Of a stretch of 64,000 bases of DNA, positions 44,137-56,190 are shown piece by piece (positions within the stretch are counted from its first letter, which is position 1; every line of letters begins with the position of its first letter). The stretch comes from Atkinsonella hypoxylon. Lineage: Eukaryota > Ascomycota > Sordariomycetes > Hypocreales > Clavicipitaceae. The stretch lies in the NCBI GenBank assembly GCA_000729835.1, contig JFHB01000002.1, positions 1-64,000 on the forward strand, given 5' to 3'. The notes beneath the pieces are model-generated. The model searched no databases. It saw only the letters and a list, made by a program, of their open reading frames with translations, and was not told where the DNA came from. The position numbers and the translations under genes are program-made.

Positions 44137-46131
44137 AGCTTTAAGTGCTTCATCTCTTTTGTGACATCACTTCTGCTGCTGTTACTTCATCTATAACTAT
44201 TATCAAGCATCCTTTGCAACAACCAGACCCTGCGATTGGAATGACTGCCACACGAGTCACCTACTTTTCTGTGCAGGCGGATGGAAGACCATGGGTCGCG
44301 CTATAATTTCGTTGAATACTGGGTGGGCGAGAAACGCGGTTTGACGAGGAGAGTCACAGGTAGTGTGTAATTTTTCTGTACGAGGGGATCGCGGTAGGAG
44401 CACTCAGGGGGAGGACCTGATAGAGATGGGCTGTTTCTTAGACTCTGGACTCGAAAGAACACAGCCTTAATACAGGGTGCCGTCTTTTGCTTTGTCGTTT
44501 TGTATTTGATTGCTACGGCTTTGTTACATAGTGATGTTGATAATGGTTTAAAAACTTTAGAGGTGCTGCCCACTGTCCCTGTCTTGTCCAAGATGCATTT
44601 GCGGCTGTACCATCAAACCCTTCAAGTCCCCCGTCGTACACTGACTGAGAAGCCTCGGCTGGCATGTTCAATCGGATCAAGTTGACTACGCTGGTTAATG
44701 CAAAGTGCGCTCTGCAGCCCTGGAGGAATACATCCCCGTACCCATCCATTGCATTCCGGGGTTGCTGACAGGCGTCCTCGCTGGGTAGCCACAGGACGTC
44801 GTCTGGCTGGGTGGCCGGGACAATGACTTGGCCCATATGTGATTTGAGCGTGTAGGGTGACGTACGCCACGATAGTCTGTCTTTTGATTTCTGAGGTTGA
44901 TGGAGGGCGGTGGACAAGTATGCTGTTATCCCAAGGTTGAGAGAATGAGCGGCTCCTAGAAGGGATGGATACGACGGGTGTGCTTGGAAAAGGGAAGGTG
45001 GGCTACAGGTAGTTTAGTGTCCCTGGAGAGCCGTTGTATTTGGTAATATTTCGTGTTGTTCATGACTCACTCTGCGATACCCGCGCCGTCTTTATGATTT
45101 ACGAGATTGGTAAGATGTCACTTTCACAGAGCTTGCGTTGACACTTGCACGCTCCGGTTTGATCTCGGTACAAGACACAAGGCTACGTTGCCCGGCGGTT
45201 CTTTACATGTTGACCCCGGGACACGAAGGAATTAGTTTTTTATTTTTTATTTATTTTTTTTCAGCAATTGTTTTTGCTTTGTATCTAGCAATTGGCATCG
45301 AATGCTGTATCGTGAAATGCAGACGTATCTGCTGTTGTTGGCTCCACTTTTACCTTTGTCTAATTGGTTGATCTAAATGTGCCTCCTCCTCTTTCGTGAT
45401 CTACTTTTGGAAGACAAAGAAACGAAATCGACGAAGCTCCACGCCCGCCGCCATCGAGGCTGCTGTCCATCCCGGGCCGTCCTGTCAAGTCCCCCGGTTC
45501 GACCTACCAGTACTGTGTGTGAGAGGATGAGAGGATGGGGATGGCCAGCTTGCATCTCACGTCAGTGTGCTTTGCCTGTTTTGGCCCGGCCAACGACGTG
45601 AGGATGAGCACCCTCTCAACGATGCGCCGTCATCAGTCTTACGGCTGGCAAGCTTCGCCCACGCTTCATCTCACTCCACCTTCGCATTCCCAGACCAGAC
45701 TGCTCTCGCTTGTGCTATCTCTTGTCCCTATCGTGCATCCTTGGTGCATGGCTACCTAGTAGGAAAAGTGACCCTCAAGTTCTAGTCCTCTCAGGCGAGC
45801 CGGAATTGTTTGCTGATAACGCTCCTCCTTGATCCAGTCAATTGTGCCATCCTGTGGGGAGTTGGCGCATCGTGCATCTTGTGTCGCTGATTTGTCTACT
45901 TTGGGATCTGCATTCGGCGAATCGAATCCTGATTCGCAGCAGCAGGTAGGACGACCGTTGATCCAAAAGTCAGCCACGGTAGGTGGTTTCGGCTTCAAGA
46001 CTTCCCTGCCGATCCAGGTGCGGGAGATCTTAGGATTGATCCTTTAGAAGCACGAAGTAGAATTCGGACTCCCCTCCTTCTCTTTTTCGCCACAGGCCGT
46101 TGGCTTCTGGGGGCGTCTATCTTCTGGATAG
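44137..46131. other. Intergenic, no supported gene
   Basis: 2.0 kb between RPN3 and the decayed Zn2Cys6 gene. A 134-codon frame at 44513-44917 (-) has an ATG but no domain, and is contradicted by equally long frames over the same bases. There is a T-rich tract at 45236-45261. Nothing else is supportable. Confidence 0.45.
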
Positions 46132-47274
46132 ATGGCTACAATCTCCATGGGCGATAATGCCGGGAGGAGCAATCAAAATGTTCCAGCTAGAGAGCAACAA
46201 CGCAGATTCTTTGGCGTGCGGACGCGTCGAACCTTGGGATGTCTAACTTGTCGCCAAAGGAAAGTCAAGTGTGGTACGGTGGTAATTCATCTCTCTCGCT
46301 CGTGCTTTTCTGATTGAAACAAGTATCCTACACCTGCTCGAGACTGGCAAGTCCTTCAGCAAATGCGCTATATGAGGTGAAGCGACCATTTTTGGTAAGT
46401 CGACTTCCCATTATTCATCGGCTCCTTGAAGGACGCGATATATTGTCTCCTCAGACCAGGCAGACTATGGCTCGCTTGGCTGACTGCAATGGAGGGGTAT
46501 TTCCCATATCGTCATGAGAAAGAGGTGTTTCTTGAATGCGCAAGAATGGAAGGATACGCCATGGGCGCATCACCCCGAATCCAAGCTTCCCGGTTCAATG
46601 CTCATGGACACCTTTGTGGAACTTCCAGGCATTATCGAAGACTCTGACAAACTTAGAGAGTTGGCTGAGAAGATGAACGCCGGCTTAGTACGTCCTGCGG
46701 AAGTCATAGCGCTCCGGGGAAAGGTGCAAGAGCAGATCCTTTCTTGCATTCAACAATTGTCAAAGGCCCGCTGGAAGTGGGAAGACATGTATCCAGGAGT
46801 CTGTTGGAGAACCCGAATTAACATGGCAACCACATCATGCCTGGATGAAGACGGGAAGCCGTTGTTTGACACGTGCCTCAATTTTGTGGGCATGAAGCGG
46901 ACGTTTGAGATACTCATGTATAACGTCAGCCGGCTACTGCTCTATCGGCTTTGCCATCTTACGGGAGTACAGGAGGACGGCGTTGCCAAGATGGAATACG
47001 TCTGGCAACGGCATGATCCGTTCTTGAATCCGTTATTGCTCCCTGGGCTGGGTATGGCCGACTCTCATGCGTTGGAGATTTGTCGAATCGTGAATTACCT
47101 CATGACCGGTGAGCAGACTTATCACGGGGCGTATATCTGTTGTTCTCGCTGCGCGTGGCCCGAAGTCAGCTGACCTCTTCGCCTAAGATGATCAACTGGA
47201 TCGGCAAGATGCTGAAGCAGTTTGCGGAGGAAAAGGGGCTGGGAATAGGGGAGTATATACGAGAGACGGGTTGA
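46132..47274 (+). pseudogene. Decayed Zn2Cys6 transcription factor
   Basis: The start (ATG 46132) encodes a basic N-terminus and the first half of a zinc cluster (RTRRTLGCLTCRQRKVKC), ending at a GTACGG donor at 46274. The second cysteine half is not readable in one frame: YTCSR is in one frame while GKSFSKC is in another. A good GTAAGT...CAG intron (46395-46454) then leads to an immediate stop in phase (46516). The region 46530-47120 reads well in one frame (FLNAQEWKDTPWAHHPESKL, VELPGIIEDSDKL, EICRIVNYLM), matching the C-terminal regulatory domain of Fungal_trans_2-type factors. Near 47130-47140 the frame shifts by one base to YLLFSLRVARSQL, which continues to a natural-looking end at 47274. 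About 150 residues expected between the two parts are missing. A truncated, multiply frameshifted gene explains this best; assembly error is the alternative. Confidence 0.7.
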
Positions 47275-48071
47275 GCCCGCAATTGTCTCCGTCAAGTTCG
47301 TCATGTTAAAGAGGTTTCATGTACATGACGACAGGAAATTATTCAATAATTTTGTGTCCCATTTTTTTTCTGCTGAAAAGGATTCAAGAGCAGCAAGGCG
47401 AGCAGAAAAGAAATGCACAAGTTATGGATTGACGGTTTCTTCTGCTACTATCGCCGTCGCTGTCGCCGTCGCCGTCGCCGGCTGCTCCTATTACCATAGT
47501 TCACATGTGCTGATGGCGTGTGATTACGAATGACACTTTACGCTTTTGTTTGCATTTGCACTCGCACTCGCACTCGCACTCGCACTCGCACTTGCACTAA
47601 TACACCGAGTCGGTGGCACCTACCCTCTGATGGCGCATGCCGCGCCAGAAGTCAAAACAGACCGGCTGGTCGAAGGGGAAGGCGGCAACGCACAAACGAG
47701 CGGGAGAGCACACAATAGAAATAGACTCGGATTTAATTGCATTTTCTCCTTTGCATCTCCCATGTCTCTGCTCTCCAAGACCATCAAAGCCTAGACAGAT
47801 AACGACATCAACAACAACAAAGACCGCCGCCACTGCACTGCGCCGTTACCCACGCGTCCCATCGACAAGCTCGTTTTGCAAGTACCTGCTCGTCTGCGTT
47901 CCATCTCGTAGCCGGCTAGGCGTATCGCCGTCTTGGAGAAGCACCGTCGGCCGTTGCACGGCGCATCTCCACAGCAGGAACGCAGGAACCCCGTCAAGCC
48001 CACGTTGACGCTGGCTGGAGACCAGCAACCTCCTCTCTCTTCATCCTTCTCCACGACAGTCACCTCGAGCG
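47275..48071. other. Intergenic with two hexanucleotide arrays
   Basis: 800 bases between the decayed regulator and the MYST gene; no gene seen. A GTCGCC array lies at 47451-47480 and CTCGCA x5 at 47561-47590. The stretch 47760-48071 is the probable promoter and leader of the acetyltransferase. Confidence 0.55.
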
Positions 48072-50270
48072 ATGCCGCCAAAACGCAAACGAGCCGAAAG
48101 AATCCTCCAGACAGGCCCGCTGTCGTCCTTAACGCGTCGTGCAACGCGTCAAACGCCCGTCAACCCCCCGCTGCCTCCGGTGTCCGTAGCCAACAAGGTG
48201 GCTCAAGCTCCCGCCGCGGCGGGCCCGACTTTCACATCCAGCACGCCGCAGCCTCGACCAACAACAACCGGCCCAACAACAGCTTTGCCAGCCGCTGCCA
48301 ACTCGACAGCAACTACGATTACGGTTGCGAATACAGCTGCGGCGCCCTCGTCTCAGACACCAGTTCCAATACCAGCCCCGCCCGGTCTGTCAGCAGCTCG
48401 CAATCGTGACTGTTCGCAAACCACCGTACCTCCTCCCCCGATTCCTTCCGTACCCATCCAGACGCCGGTACCTGTTCCCGTTGTCACGCCTATCTCGCCG
48501 CCATCTGTTGGCACTCACGCGCCAGCAGGCCAGAGCATGTCTGTGGCTGCTATCAAAGAAAATGTTCGACCGTCCGATCTTGTCGCCCCAGAAATTACAT
48601 ACCATGTGCCGCAACCTGCTCTTCCAGGGCGCGTCCAGTCGTCCTTACTGAGACCTCATGGTCCTTCTGCATTGCCGCCTCGAGTGGATCGCCGCGCAGC
48701 ATCTCCAGTCGTAACACCAGTCTTGCCACCAAAACCTCCCACTCTCCCTGTTAACGATCGAGGGCCACCACGAGCAGACCGCAACATTGATAAGGTCGTG
48801 TTGGGAGATTTATGCTTCCGGACGTGGTATCCTAGCTATTATGGGAAGGAAGTCTTGGGCGATAGCTTGGGTAATGCCAGGAGTGGTAGCGGCAGCAAAG
48901 ATGGCGGCCCGGATGCTGGTCACAGGAAGGACAAAAAAGATAAAGATGCCCAGCCGATGCTAGAGAGACTCTATGTTTGCCCCAGCTGCTTCAAGTATGC
49001 CAAGGAATTAGTGGCCTGGCGCGGCCATGTTCGAATCTGCGAGAAAAGAGGCGTTCTGCCCGGAAAGAAAATCTACACACACCCGAGGGGACTGAGAAGG
49101 GTGTTGGTTGCATACGATGGCAAAGGGTCGGGACCGAAGCGAAGGCGAGGTGACGGCGGTGTACGGTACACGGAAGAACTTGTGCAGGATGAAGGCGAAT
49201 GGAGCATCCGGGAAGTGGATGGCGAAAAGGAAGGAGTGAGTTCTCTGAATACTGTCGGCGTCTTTACTCTGCTTTTTGGGTGTTTGATTTTACGTTGGTT
49301 GTGATTACTACAATGCAATGTCGCTAATTCACTGGTACAGCTTTTCTGTCAGAACCTATCCCTCTTTGCAAAACTATTCTTGGACAACAAGTCAGTCTTC
49401 TTTGACGTCACGGGCTTCAACTATTTCTTGCTCGTGTACACTCCACCAACGAAAGCCGCGGCGCCTGGCTTCGGGCCTGTACAGGTGCATCCACCGCAGG
49501 TCACTGGTTTTTTTTCAAAGGAGAAAATGTCATGGGATAACAACAATCTGGCTTGTATCTTGGTGTTCCCTCCGTGGCAGCGAAAGGGCCTTGGTGCGTT
49601 ACTAATGGGTGCCTCATACGAGATATCAAGGCGAGAGGGCATTCTTGGCGGGCCTGAAAAACCAATTTCAGAATTGGGCAAGAAGGGGTATAGGAGGTTT
49701 TGGTCAGGGGAAATCTCGCGATGGTTGTTGAGTCTTGATACTGCAGCACAGGCACAGGCACAGGCGCTTCCTCAGCCACCTTTGCAGCTTCAGGGACAAG
49801 TACAAGCACCACCGACGCAATCAGATGCGCCTGATGCAGCGCAGGAACTGATTGTGGATATCAACGATTGCAGCCAAGGCACATGGATCACGGTTGAGGA
49901 TTGTCTGTCGGTGCTCCGTGAAATGGGTATTGTCGAGGATGCCGGCATGGGATACGGCAAGCCCCAAAGGGCAGATGACTCCGAGGAGAAGGAGGCTGGT
50001 GATGGTCAGGGGCCACGCACCGCTGAGTCGTCAGTACAGAGGACAGACACCAACTCCAAGGCATCAGAAGACAAGCTAGCAGATGCAGCGCCTGCGAAGC
50101 TAGTTCCGCGGGTTCGGCTTGACAAGGAAGCTGTTCGTCGATATGTGGCAACGCACAGAATCAGTCTTGAACGAACCTGCGATCCTGACGGTTTCGTGGA
50201 GGGCTATGCCATCAAGACAGCTAGTGGTGGTGACACGAATGGAGCCAAGCAGGCAGTGGAAGCGGCGTGA
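48072..50270 (+). CDS. sas2: MYST-family histone acetyltransferase, Sas2-like
   Basis: Acetyl-CoA-dependent lysine acetyltransferase; Sas2 in yeast acetylates H4 K16 to limit silent chromatin spreading. Exons 48072-49235 and 49341-50270, 697 residues. The intron 49236-49340 (105 nt) has GTGAGT, branch TCGCTAAT and CAG, phase 0. Residues 1-240 are Pro/Ala/Thr-rich and disordered, starting with a basic MPPKRKRAERIL. The MYST module begins at LCFRTWYPSYYG. The C2HC finger is at about 300-325 (LYVCPSCFKYAK, then HVRIC). SVFFDVTGFNYFLLVY and NLACILVFPPWQRKGLGALL give the catalytic Cys and the Q-R-x-G-x-G acetyl-CoA loop, and GASYEISRREG gives the general-base Glu. The module continues with EDCLSVLREMGIV and RYVATHRISLERTCDPDGFV. 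A Gln/Pro-rich insert (about 523-550) interrupts it. Twice the length of yeast Sas2. Confidence 0.93.
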
Positions 50271-53200
50271 GGTGAGGATAACAGCCAGCCGCCTGGTGGG
50301 GGAAGGCACGGCGATATGGCTCGACGTATTTATTGATGGTGTTTTGTTTTTTTGAGATACCCTATAGCAACTTTATTTAGTCTTTCTTTTCTTTTCTTTT
50401 TTTTTTTCAAAAAAAAAAAAAACTAAATGCCTCGAACGGTAAGGCCACCGTAATCACTTGGTGCAACTCACTCAAAAAAGGTGTCATTCCAGCATGCACT
50501 GTGCAAGCCAATCCGTTACAAGTAAATCGACATGAAAACGGCGAGATCCGTCCAAGTAAACCGTCAAGTACACCGTGTACGTCATCGAAATTGAACCACA
50601 AAGTCTAAGCCGCACCGATGGCACTAGTCCACCGGAACCAGGGAAGCAAGCTAGGAGGTGGGCAATTGTGCCTAGTACCATCTTGAACGATGTCGAGCTC
50701 AGGACAATGTCGGCCGGGAAATTCTCGTCTGCTTGGCTGCACTGCACGCCTGGTGTACGATACGAGAAAGAGGCATGTGGAGAACCTAGGGCGCTGCACG
50801 CCGATGAGAACACGGTTGCATCAGGTCGGCTGGCGAGGTGAATAGAACGTCCTGTCTCCGTGCTCGTCGTCGGCGCTGTTTAGTGATGACTGCCCTGCAT
50901 CACGCCCTGCATCACGCCCTGTGCTATTTATTTATTCCCTGTTTCTAGCTGTCCGCACGGGGCAAAATGGACGCCTATCGCGATGCGCGAAATTACTCTA
51001 TCCCCTTTTGTGGGCAACTTGGCTGCAACTGTGGATGGTCAAATTAGATAATTTGCAGACTGTGCTTTAGCTTCCTTTTTTTTTTTTTTTTTGACATCAT
51101 TAGTGTCAAGTGCCTTGTTGTCTTAAATAACTCTACAAGGTGACTTCCGATTGGCTGCACTTGTCCCTGTAAAGTCGATTTGACAAAATCATCATCATTT
51201 CAGGGGTTGCAGTCTTCCCGGAAGTTTGACCAACAGCGCGCTCGTACTCGATATTCCGCGTCCATCTCAAAGCCGTCGGCTATCTGTGCCTGTTTCTTTT
51301 GCATTTCAAAAAGAAGGTGCCTTGTCTTATCTTGACTATGCGATGGTGGGATTTGCCTCACATAGGCCCAAACAAACCACAAGACACGGCGGCAGCTAGG
51401 CTGCGTCATGTTGCAGCTTTCCGTCTGCGGCTGTGGCTGGCAAGCACCAGGCTGCTTGTCAGCCAGTCGTGAAAGATTTGCCAGGAAAAATTTTCCCGTC
51501 TTCCCTCGGGGTGTCTTGGCGCGTTGACGGCATATGTGCAAAGCGCATCATCAATCATCATCATCCGGTACCCACACACCTGATCACCATCAGCTCCGGT
51601 CGGACCGCGGCTCTGGCGCCGGTAATAGCAATGAGACGAGATAATCCTGGTTGCGCCAATCGTCCTCTTTTGAGCCGAAACATTCTCAACCGGGGTGATA
51701 CAATACTCGGGTATCCGACCGTAATCCGTAATTATATACGGACCTCCTTGATAATCCAGGGGATCATTGCAGTTTTTGTCACCGCTTCTGCTCCCTCCAA
51801 TTACGGTACCTTAGTCCAGCCGGGCAGCTCGACGCTTGTGCGCTGCGGACGTGATTGCATTGTCCTGAAGCCTCCAGCCAGGTGTCCTATCATCTTTCCT
51901 ATCCACGTAGAATATCGCCTATAGTAGACTCGAATTGCCTGGCGTTGCGTCGGAAGTAAAAGCATCGGCAGTAAAGACAGACAACTGTGGCCTAGGAGAA
52001 ACATTTCACCGGTTCGGCAAGTACCAGGCGAGATGCATGCCCGGTGCATGGGATTCTGTCTGTCTCGTGGTAATGTGGCTGGCTAGCTAGCTAGCTGCCT
52101 TGAGCCCGTTCGGCAAGAGGATAGTTAACTAGAAAGAGGTCGGTAGGGGCTTTATATCCTTTTTTTTTTTTTTTTTCGCCCGCCTCTCATCGGGTTCGAA
52201 TGCGAACAGACAGATTCCAGGCGGGCCTCGTTGCACCCTTTCGGTCAGAAGCAAACGACGAGCAGTCTCATAGCCGAGCTTATTCTTGTCTTCGCAAGTG
52301 GACTCGAGCGATCCACCCACGTGTTCGTAGGCCTACGTCGTCGTTACTCGGTAGAAGAGGTCGTTTTTGCGAATCTGTTCACACTGTTAATACCACCTGT
52401 CCGAGCATCTGCTCAGCTGAGCATGTGCCTGACCAGCCGCCAAGTGGGCCTCACACATTGTGCACACCCTGTCTCAACTAGCCACGACTGTGGATCCGGT
52501 CTCGTAGCCTCATTGCCTTGCCTTCTCCTTTCTAGCCCTGCAACCCTGGTACCTGCAAAAAAAACACTCAAAGCTTATCAGTTCGATATCGCGCCTTAAT
52601 TTTTCCCTCATTGCCTTATTCCGTAGACAACTACAATGAATGCCATATCCACCGAAAATTTGCGCATCCCCCCTTTCCCAGGCAATCGAAATGATACCAT
52701 CCTAGCATTGATCCCTCGTCAAATCGTCAAAGCGATCCGGTAAAATGGGGAAAAAGAAACAATTCTGCGTAATCAAGGTGCCACAGAATTCTTTTCTTTC
52801 CTTCTCCGGAAAGCTCGCGCGCAAAGATATCTCAACCGCAAAACGCAGAATTTTCCGCCTTGTCGTCCGCGCCAACCGAAATGAATGACGGCCCTGATTC
52901 ATGAATCATGGCCCACCACCACAAATGTGTGAGACCATCAGCAAACGCCTCAGGCTGTGAATCTGCTTTTCTGGTCCATATCATATGCGTACACCCCGAC
53001 CCATCGCAACTTGTACTGTGGTGTACCCACCCGGCTTCCCCCGAGAGGCCATGAACCCCGTGTAAAGCCTCCAGTCTCCGTCAAAATTCGCACTCGTTGA
53101 CCGTCGTGTTTGCTGTGAAAATCTCGCTGCCTCATATTTCTGCGCTCGCTGAACCTGCCTCATCTTGCACCCGTTGCCTGGCGCTCCAACCCTCAAACCC

Positions 53201-53370
53201 CCTTTGGCCCCATCCTCCCACAGTGGAGCCTTTTTCTGCTTCCCTTCCCAGCTCCAACTTTTTCCTCTTCCCTCTTCCTCCCTCAGCTCTGCCCTCTCTG
53301 ATCATCCTCTCTCTTTGATTCCATCTTCCGAAGTCAACCCTTCCTCAGCACCAACTCTCCCATCATCACA
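50271..53370. other. 3.1-kb gene-free stretch upstream of ATP9
   Basis: No gene supported; open frames here stay below 165 codons and lack domains (longest 51433-51924, +). A T11-C-A14 inverted homopolymer at 50397-50422 lies 130 bases after the acetyltransferase stop and may mark its 3' end. CCCTGCATCACG is exactly duplicated at 50893-50916. T runs lie at 51077-51092 and 52161-52176. The final 160 bases are the ATP9 leader and promoter. Confidence 0.5.
53212..53330 (+). promoter_or_regulatory. CT-rich core promoter/leader of ATP9
   Basis: A strongly pyrimidine-rich tract (C and T blocks such as CTTCCCTCTTCCTCCCTC) ends about 40 bases before the ATP9 start codon. CT-rich blocks next to the transcription start are typical of highly expressed genes in filamentous ascomycetes. 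Confidence 0.6.
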
Positions 53371-54023
53371 ATGGCCGCCACCCGTGTCTTCGCTTCTCGC
53401 CTGGCTACCCAGATGGCCACCAAGGCTGCCCGCCCTGCCATCCGCGCCAACGTTGCTGCTGCTGGCAAGCGCACCATCACTGGTAAGTCCGAGTCCAATC
53501 CGATGAAAAACTTTTTTTTCTTTTGCCTTCATGTCGTCCCAATTGAGTCCGAATGAGGCCATGGGAGAGCCAAGTGACCCATACAGCCCGCTAATTCGTC
53601 GTTTCAAGGCTCCGCCAGCCCTATCCAAACCCTCAAGCGCCAGCAGGCGACCACTCTTCTCCAAGCTACATCCCGAAATGCTTTCCAGGTCCAGCGCCGT
53701 GCCTACTCTTCTGAGATTGCTCAGGCTATGGTCGAGGTCTCCAAGAACTTGGGTATGGGCTCTGCTGCCATTGGTCTGACTGGTGCCGGTATCGGTATCG
53801 GTCTTGTTTTCGCTGCTCTCCTGAACGGTGTTGCCCGCAACCCTGCTCTCCGTGGCCAGCTCTTCTCTTACGCTATTCTGGGTTTCGCTTTCGTCGAAGC
53901 CATTGGTCTTTTCGACCTCATGGTTGCCCTCATGGCCAAGTTTGTACGTCAAAACCTGCCCCTGTTTTACCCCAGTCAATTCGGGATCCATGTGCAGCAG
54001 ACTGACCGATGTACCAGACTTAA
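53371..54023 (+). CDS. atp9: Mitochondrial ATP synthase subunit c (nuclear-encoded)
   Basis: Proton-carrying c-ring subunit of F0 in the inner mitochondrial membrane, 150-residue precursor. Exons 53371-53482, 53609-53943 and 54018-54023. Introns are 53483-53608 (126 nt, GTAAGT, branch CGCTAATT) and 53944-54017 (74 nt, GTACGT, branch GACTGACC), with phases 1 and 0. The presequence (about 1-70) is Arg/Ala/Ser-rich without acids (MAATRVFASRLATQMATKAA, ending QVQRRAYSSE), imported and cut near RRAYSS. The mature part has two membrane helices joined by the polar loop NGVARNPALRGQ. The helix-2 acid is the Glu in GFAFVEAIGLF, which binds the proton. The last exon codes only Thr and stop. Codon use is strongly C/T-ending, fitting high expression. 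Confidence 0.97.
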
Positions 54024-56190
54024 AATTTCTCATTCAATTGAGACAGCTCCCGCCTTGTGACGGAGCCTTGAATATATGAAGTCGAGTTTTGTGTGTCTTC
54101 GCACCAAGTCGGGAGGTGGCCGGCTACATAAGCATGAGCCATAGGCCATTGTGATATAAAAAGGAGGGGATTGCATTATAGAGGGCATAGAATTAGGGGA
54201 CGGCGTCAAACGAAGGGACGTCGTCTCCTTCATAGAACCGGCATAATTATCCGGCAAATTTCCTGCCAGGAATCGACTTGTAAAATAAAAGCCTCATTTA
54301 TCTTGGATCATGGACGAATGAATTCTTGTTTCCTTTGTTCAAACAATTGATTTTTAACAACCTCCCATGTCGACCGGGCTATATGAATATTGACGTAGAG
54401 TTGTGATAAAGAAGCTGTGGAAATAGCCTTCCTACGAAATGGCGACGTCGTACATGGTCGAGAATTGTCCCCGTCCGGACCGCTCGCTCGTCTGGAGAAA
54501 TGTGCAGCTACATCCTGCTCTATGCTGAATGTGGTGCTCATTTCGCGGTAGTTTTCGACCCTTTATCGAAGACCACCCCATGGCAGCTTATCAGCATGTT
54601 ATTGTGTCGCGGCTTTATGCAAAGCTCGCTCCACACGGTGCCAAACTCCGCAACCCCTTCATCTACTTCTCAGAGGTCGAATAATTGTGCATAAATCCTA
54701 TGAATAGGTGGGTGGTTGAATAAGGTGCTGCATCGGTGATCGTTGCAATGGCTTTCTTTATCTGCTATGCCTGGAACTTTGCTGTCGAGCCCGACTTTCT
54801 ATTTCGTCTTGTGCAAACTCCCTCTTGCTCGATGATCGATCGCTCTGATCCTCAAAGCTCCCTCAACTGTGTGACAGTGCCTGATGGGCATTCGACTGCT
54901 GAACCTGGATTGCCTCTGCGTTCATACAGGAATCCACCATATAAAGACAAGCATGTAGCCTAGGATCCAGGGAAGTTTACGAAACAGTCGATGAATGCTT
55001 CTGTGCCATCCCGAATGTCGCGTAACAAGATGAAATCGATCCCATTTGCCAAGGGCGGAACGGATGACCGAGCGTTCTCAGGAACTATTCCCTCGCAAAG
55101 GTTGTTTTCATTTGAGGTAGCTCACATTCGAATTACAAAATACGTCAGACGATCAATTCAGGACATCGGTCGAAAGCCTTTCTTTCATGGTGGAGACCAT
55201 CTTTTAGAAACCTCCCACGCAATTAACCACCGGCAACTTCGGACATCTCGTTCAAAGAAGATATCATTGTCAGACACCTCGATGTCGCTGAAATATAGCG
55301 CTCCTTGTACGCGCAAGGAAGCATAGGGCGTCGGCGAATGCTATATCAAATTAACGCTGGGCTCAGCACTGCAGAGTCTCTCGCGTTCCCCGTGGTTTTG
55401 AACAATTGTGGAGGTGGAGCTGTCATCCTTGACGATCACGAAGCGAAGGGACCCACGCATCTATTGAGGATAATTTGGCTTACCTCGCAGATGTTATGAG
55501 GATAAAGCTCGCTGAATGAAATGCCCATGGAAAGTGCAGGCCACAGAGAGAGACAGTGCAAAGTGAGGTGAAATGAGAGAAATTGGAGTCTTGTCCGCTG
55601 CTTCGCTCGTATGTCTCCTCACTTCCCCCTCACGTACGCGTCACATGACCTGCAACTACCCCAACCCGTATTCAGCTTCCGGGCAACGAACGGTTGTGGC
55701 TTGCCTTAGCCGCATCTTTTTCTTAGTCGTCTCAAGAACGGCAAGATCGCATCGGCTGCATACCAGCCATGGATACTTTATAGCGTGTTGCATCGACAAG
55801 CTCAACGTCGCGGCGCAGTGGTGTGATGGGTAGGGTTGACCGTCTGCAGATGGTCTGAGACGGCAACCAAGTGGTGAGAGTGTAAAGAGGTCTGGTTAGA
55901 ACTGGTGTGATATGACCATATGACCGACCATATGACCGGTGGCGTGGTGCACAGAAGCAGAATCTTCTACCCCACGACTCTCCCGCAGCTGCCGAATATT
56001 CTGCTTATTGTCCTATCCCCTTTCCTTGGATTGGAATATTATTGAATTACAATGCAAGAGCGAGCAATGAGGTTCGCATCGTGTACGCTCATTCCTGGCC
56101 TCCTGTAGAGATTTTGTATTGCCATTAATCAAGCTTCTGAATTGTTCCCAATTGACGTGTAATGACATGCCCCCCTTTCAACCTTTCTGT
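54024..56190. other. Intergenic between convergent genes, no gene seen
   Basis: 2.2 kb between the stops of ATP9 (+) and RRP6 (-). Frames up to 111 codons have no domain. An exact 12-bp tandem duplication GACCATATGACC x2 lies at 55914-55937. Confidence 0.5.

Noticed and set aside
44513..44917. 134-codon leftward frame after RPN3
   Set aside because: ATG present but no recognisable motif, and other frames of similar length cover the same bases.
47451..47590. Regular repeats that might suggest a CRISPR-like array
   Set aside because: They are contiguous hexanucleotide microsatellites without unique spacers, and the genome is eukaryotic.
50397..50422. T11-C-A14 structure as an intrinsic terminator
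   Set aside because: Intrinsic terminators are bacterial; in this fungal setting it is at most a 3'-end or poly(A)-related homopolymer.
52186..52203. tRNA B-box-like GGGTTCGAATG
   Set aside because: No matching A box, acceptor stem or T-arm pairing around it; it follows a long T run but in the wrong order for a tRNA gene.
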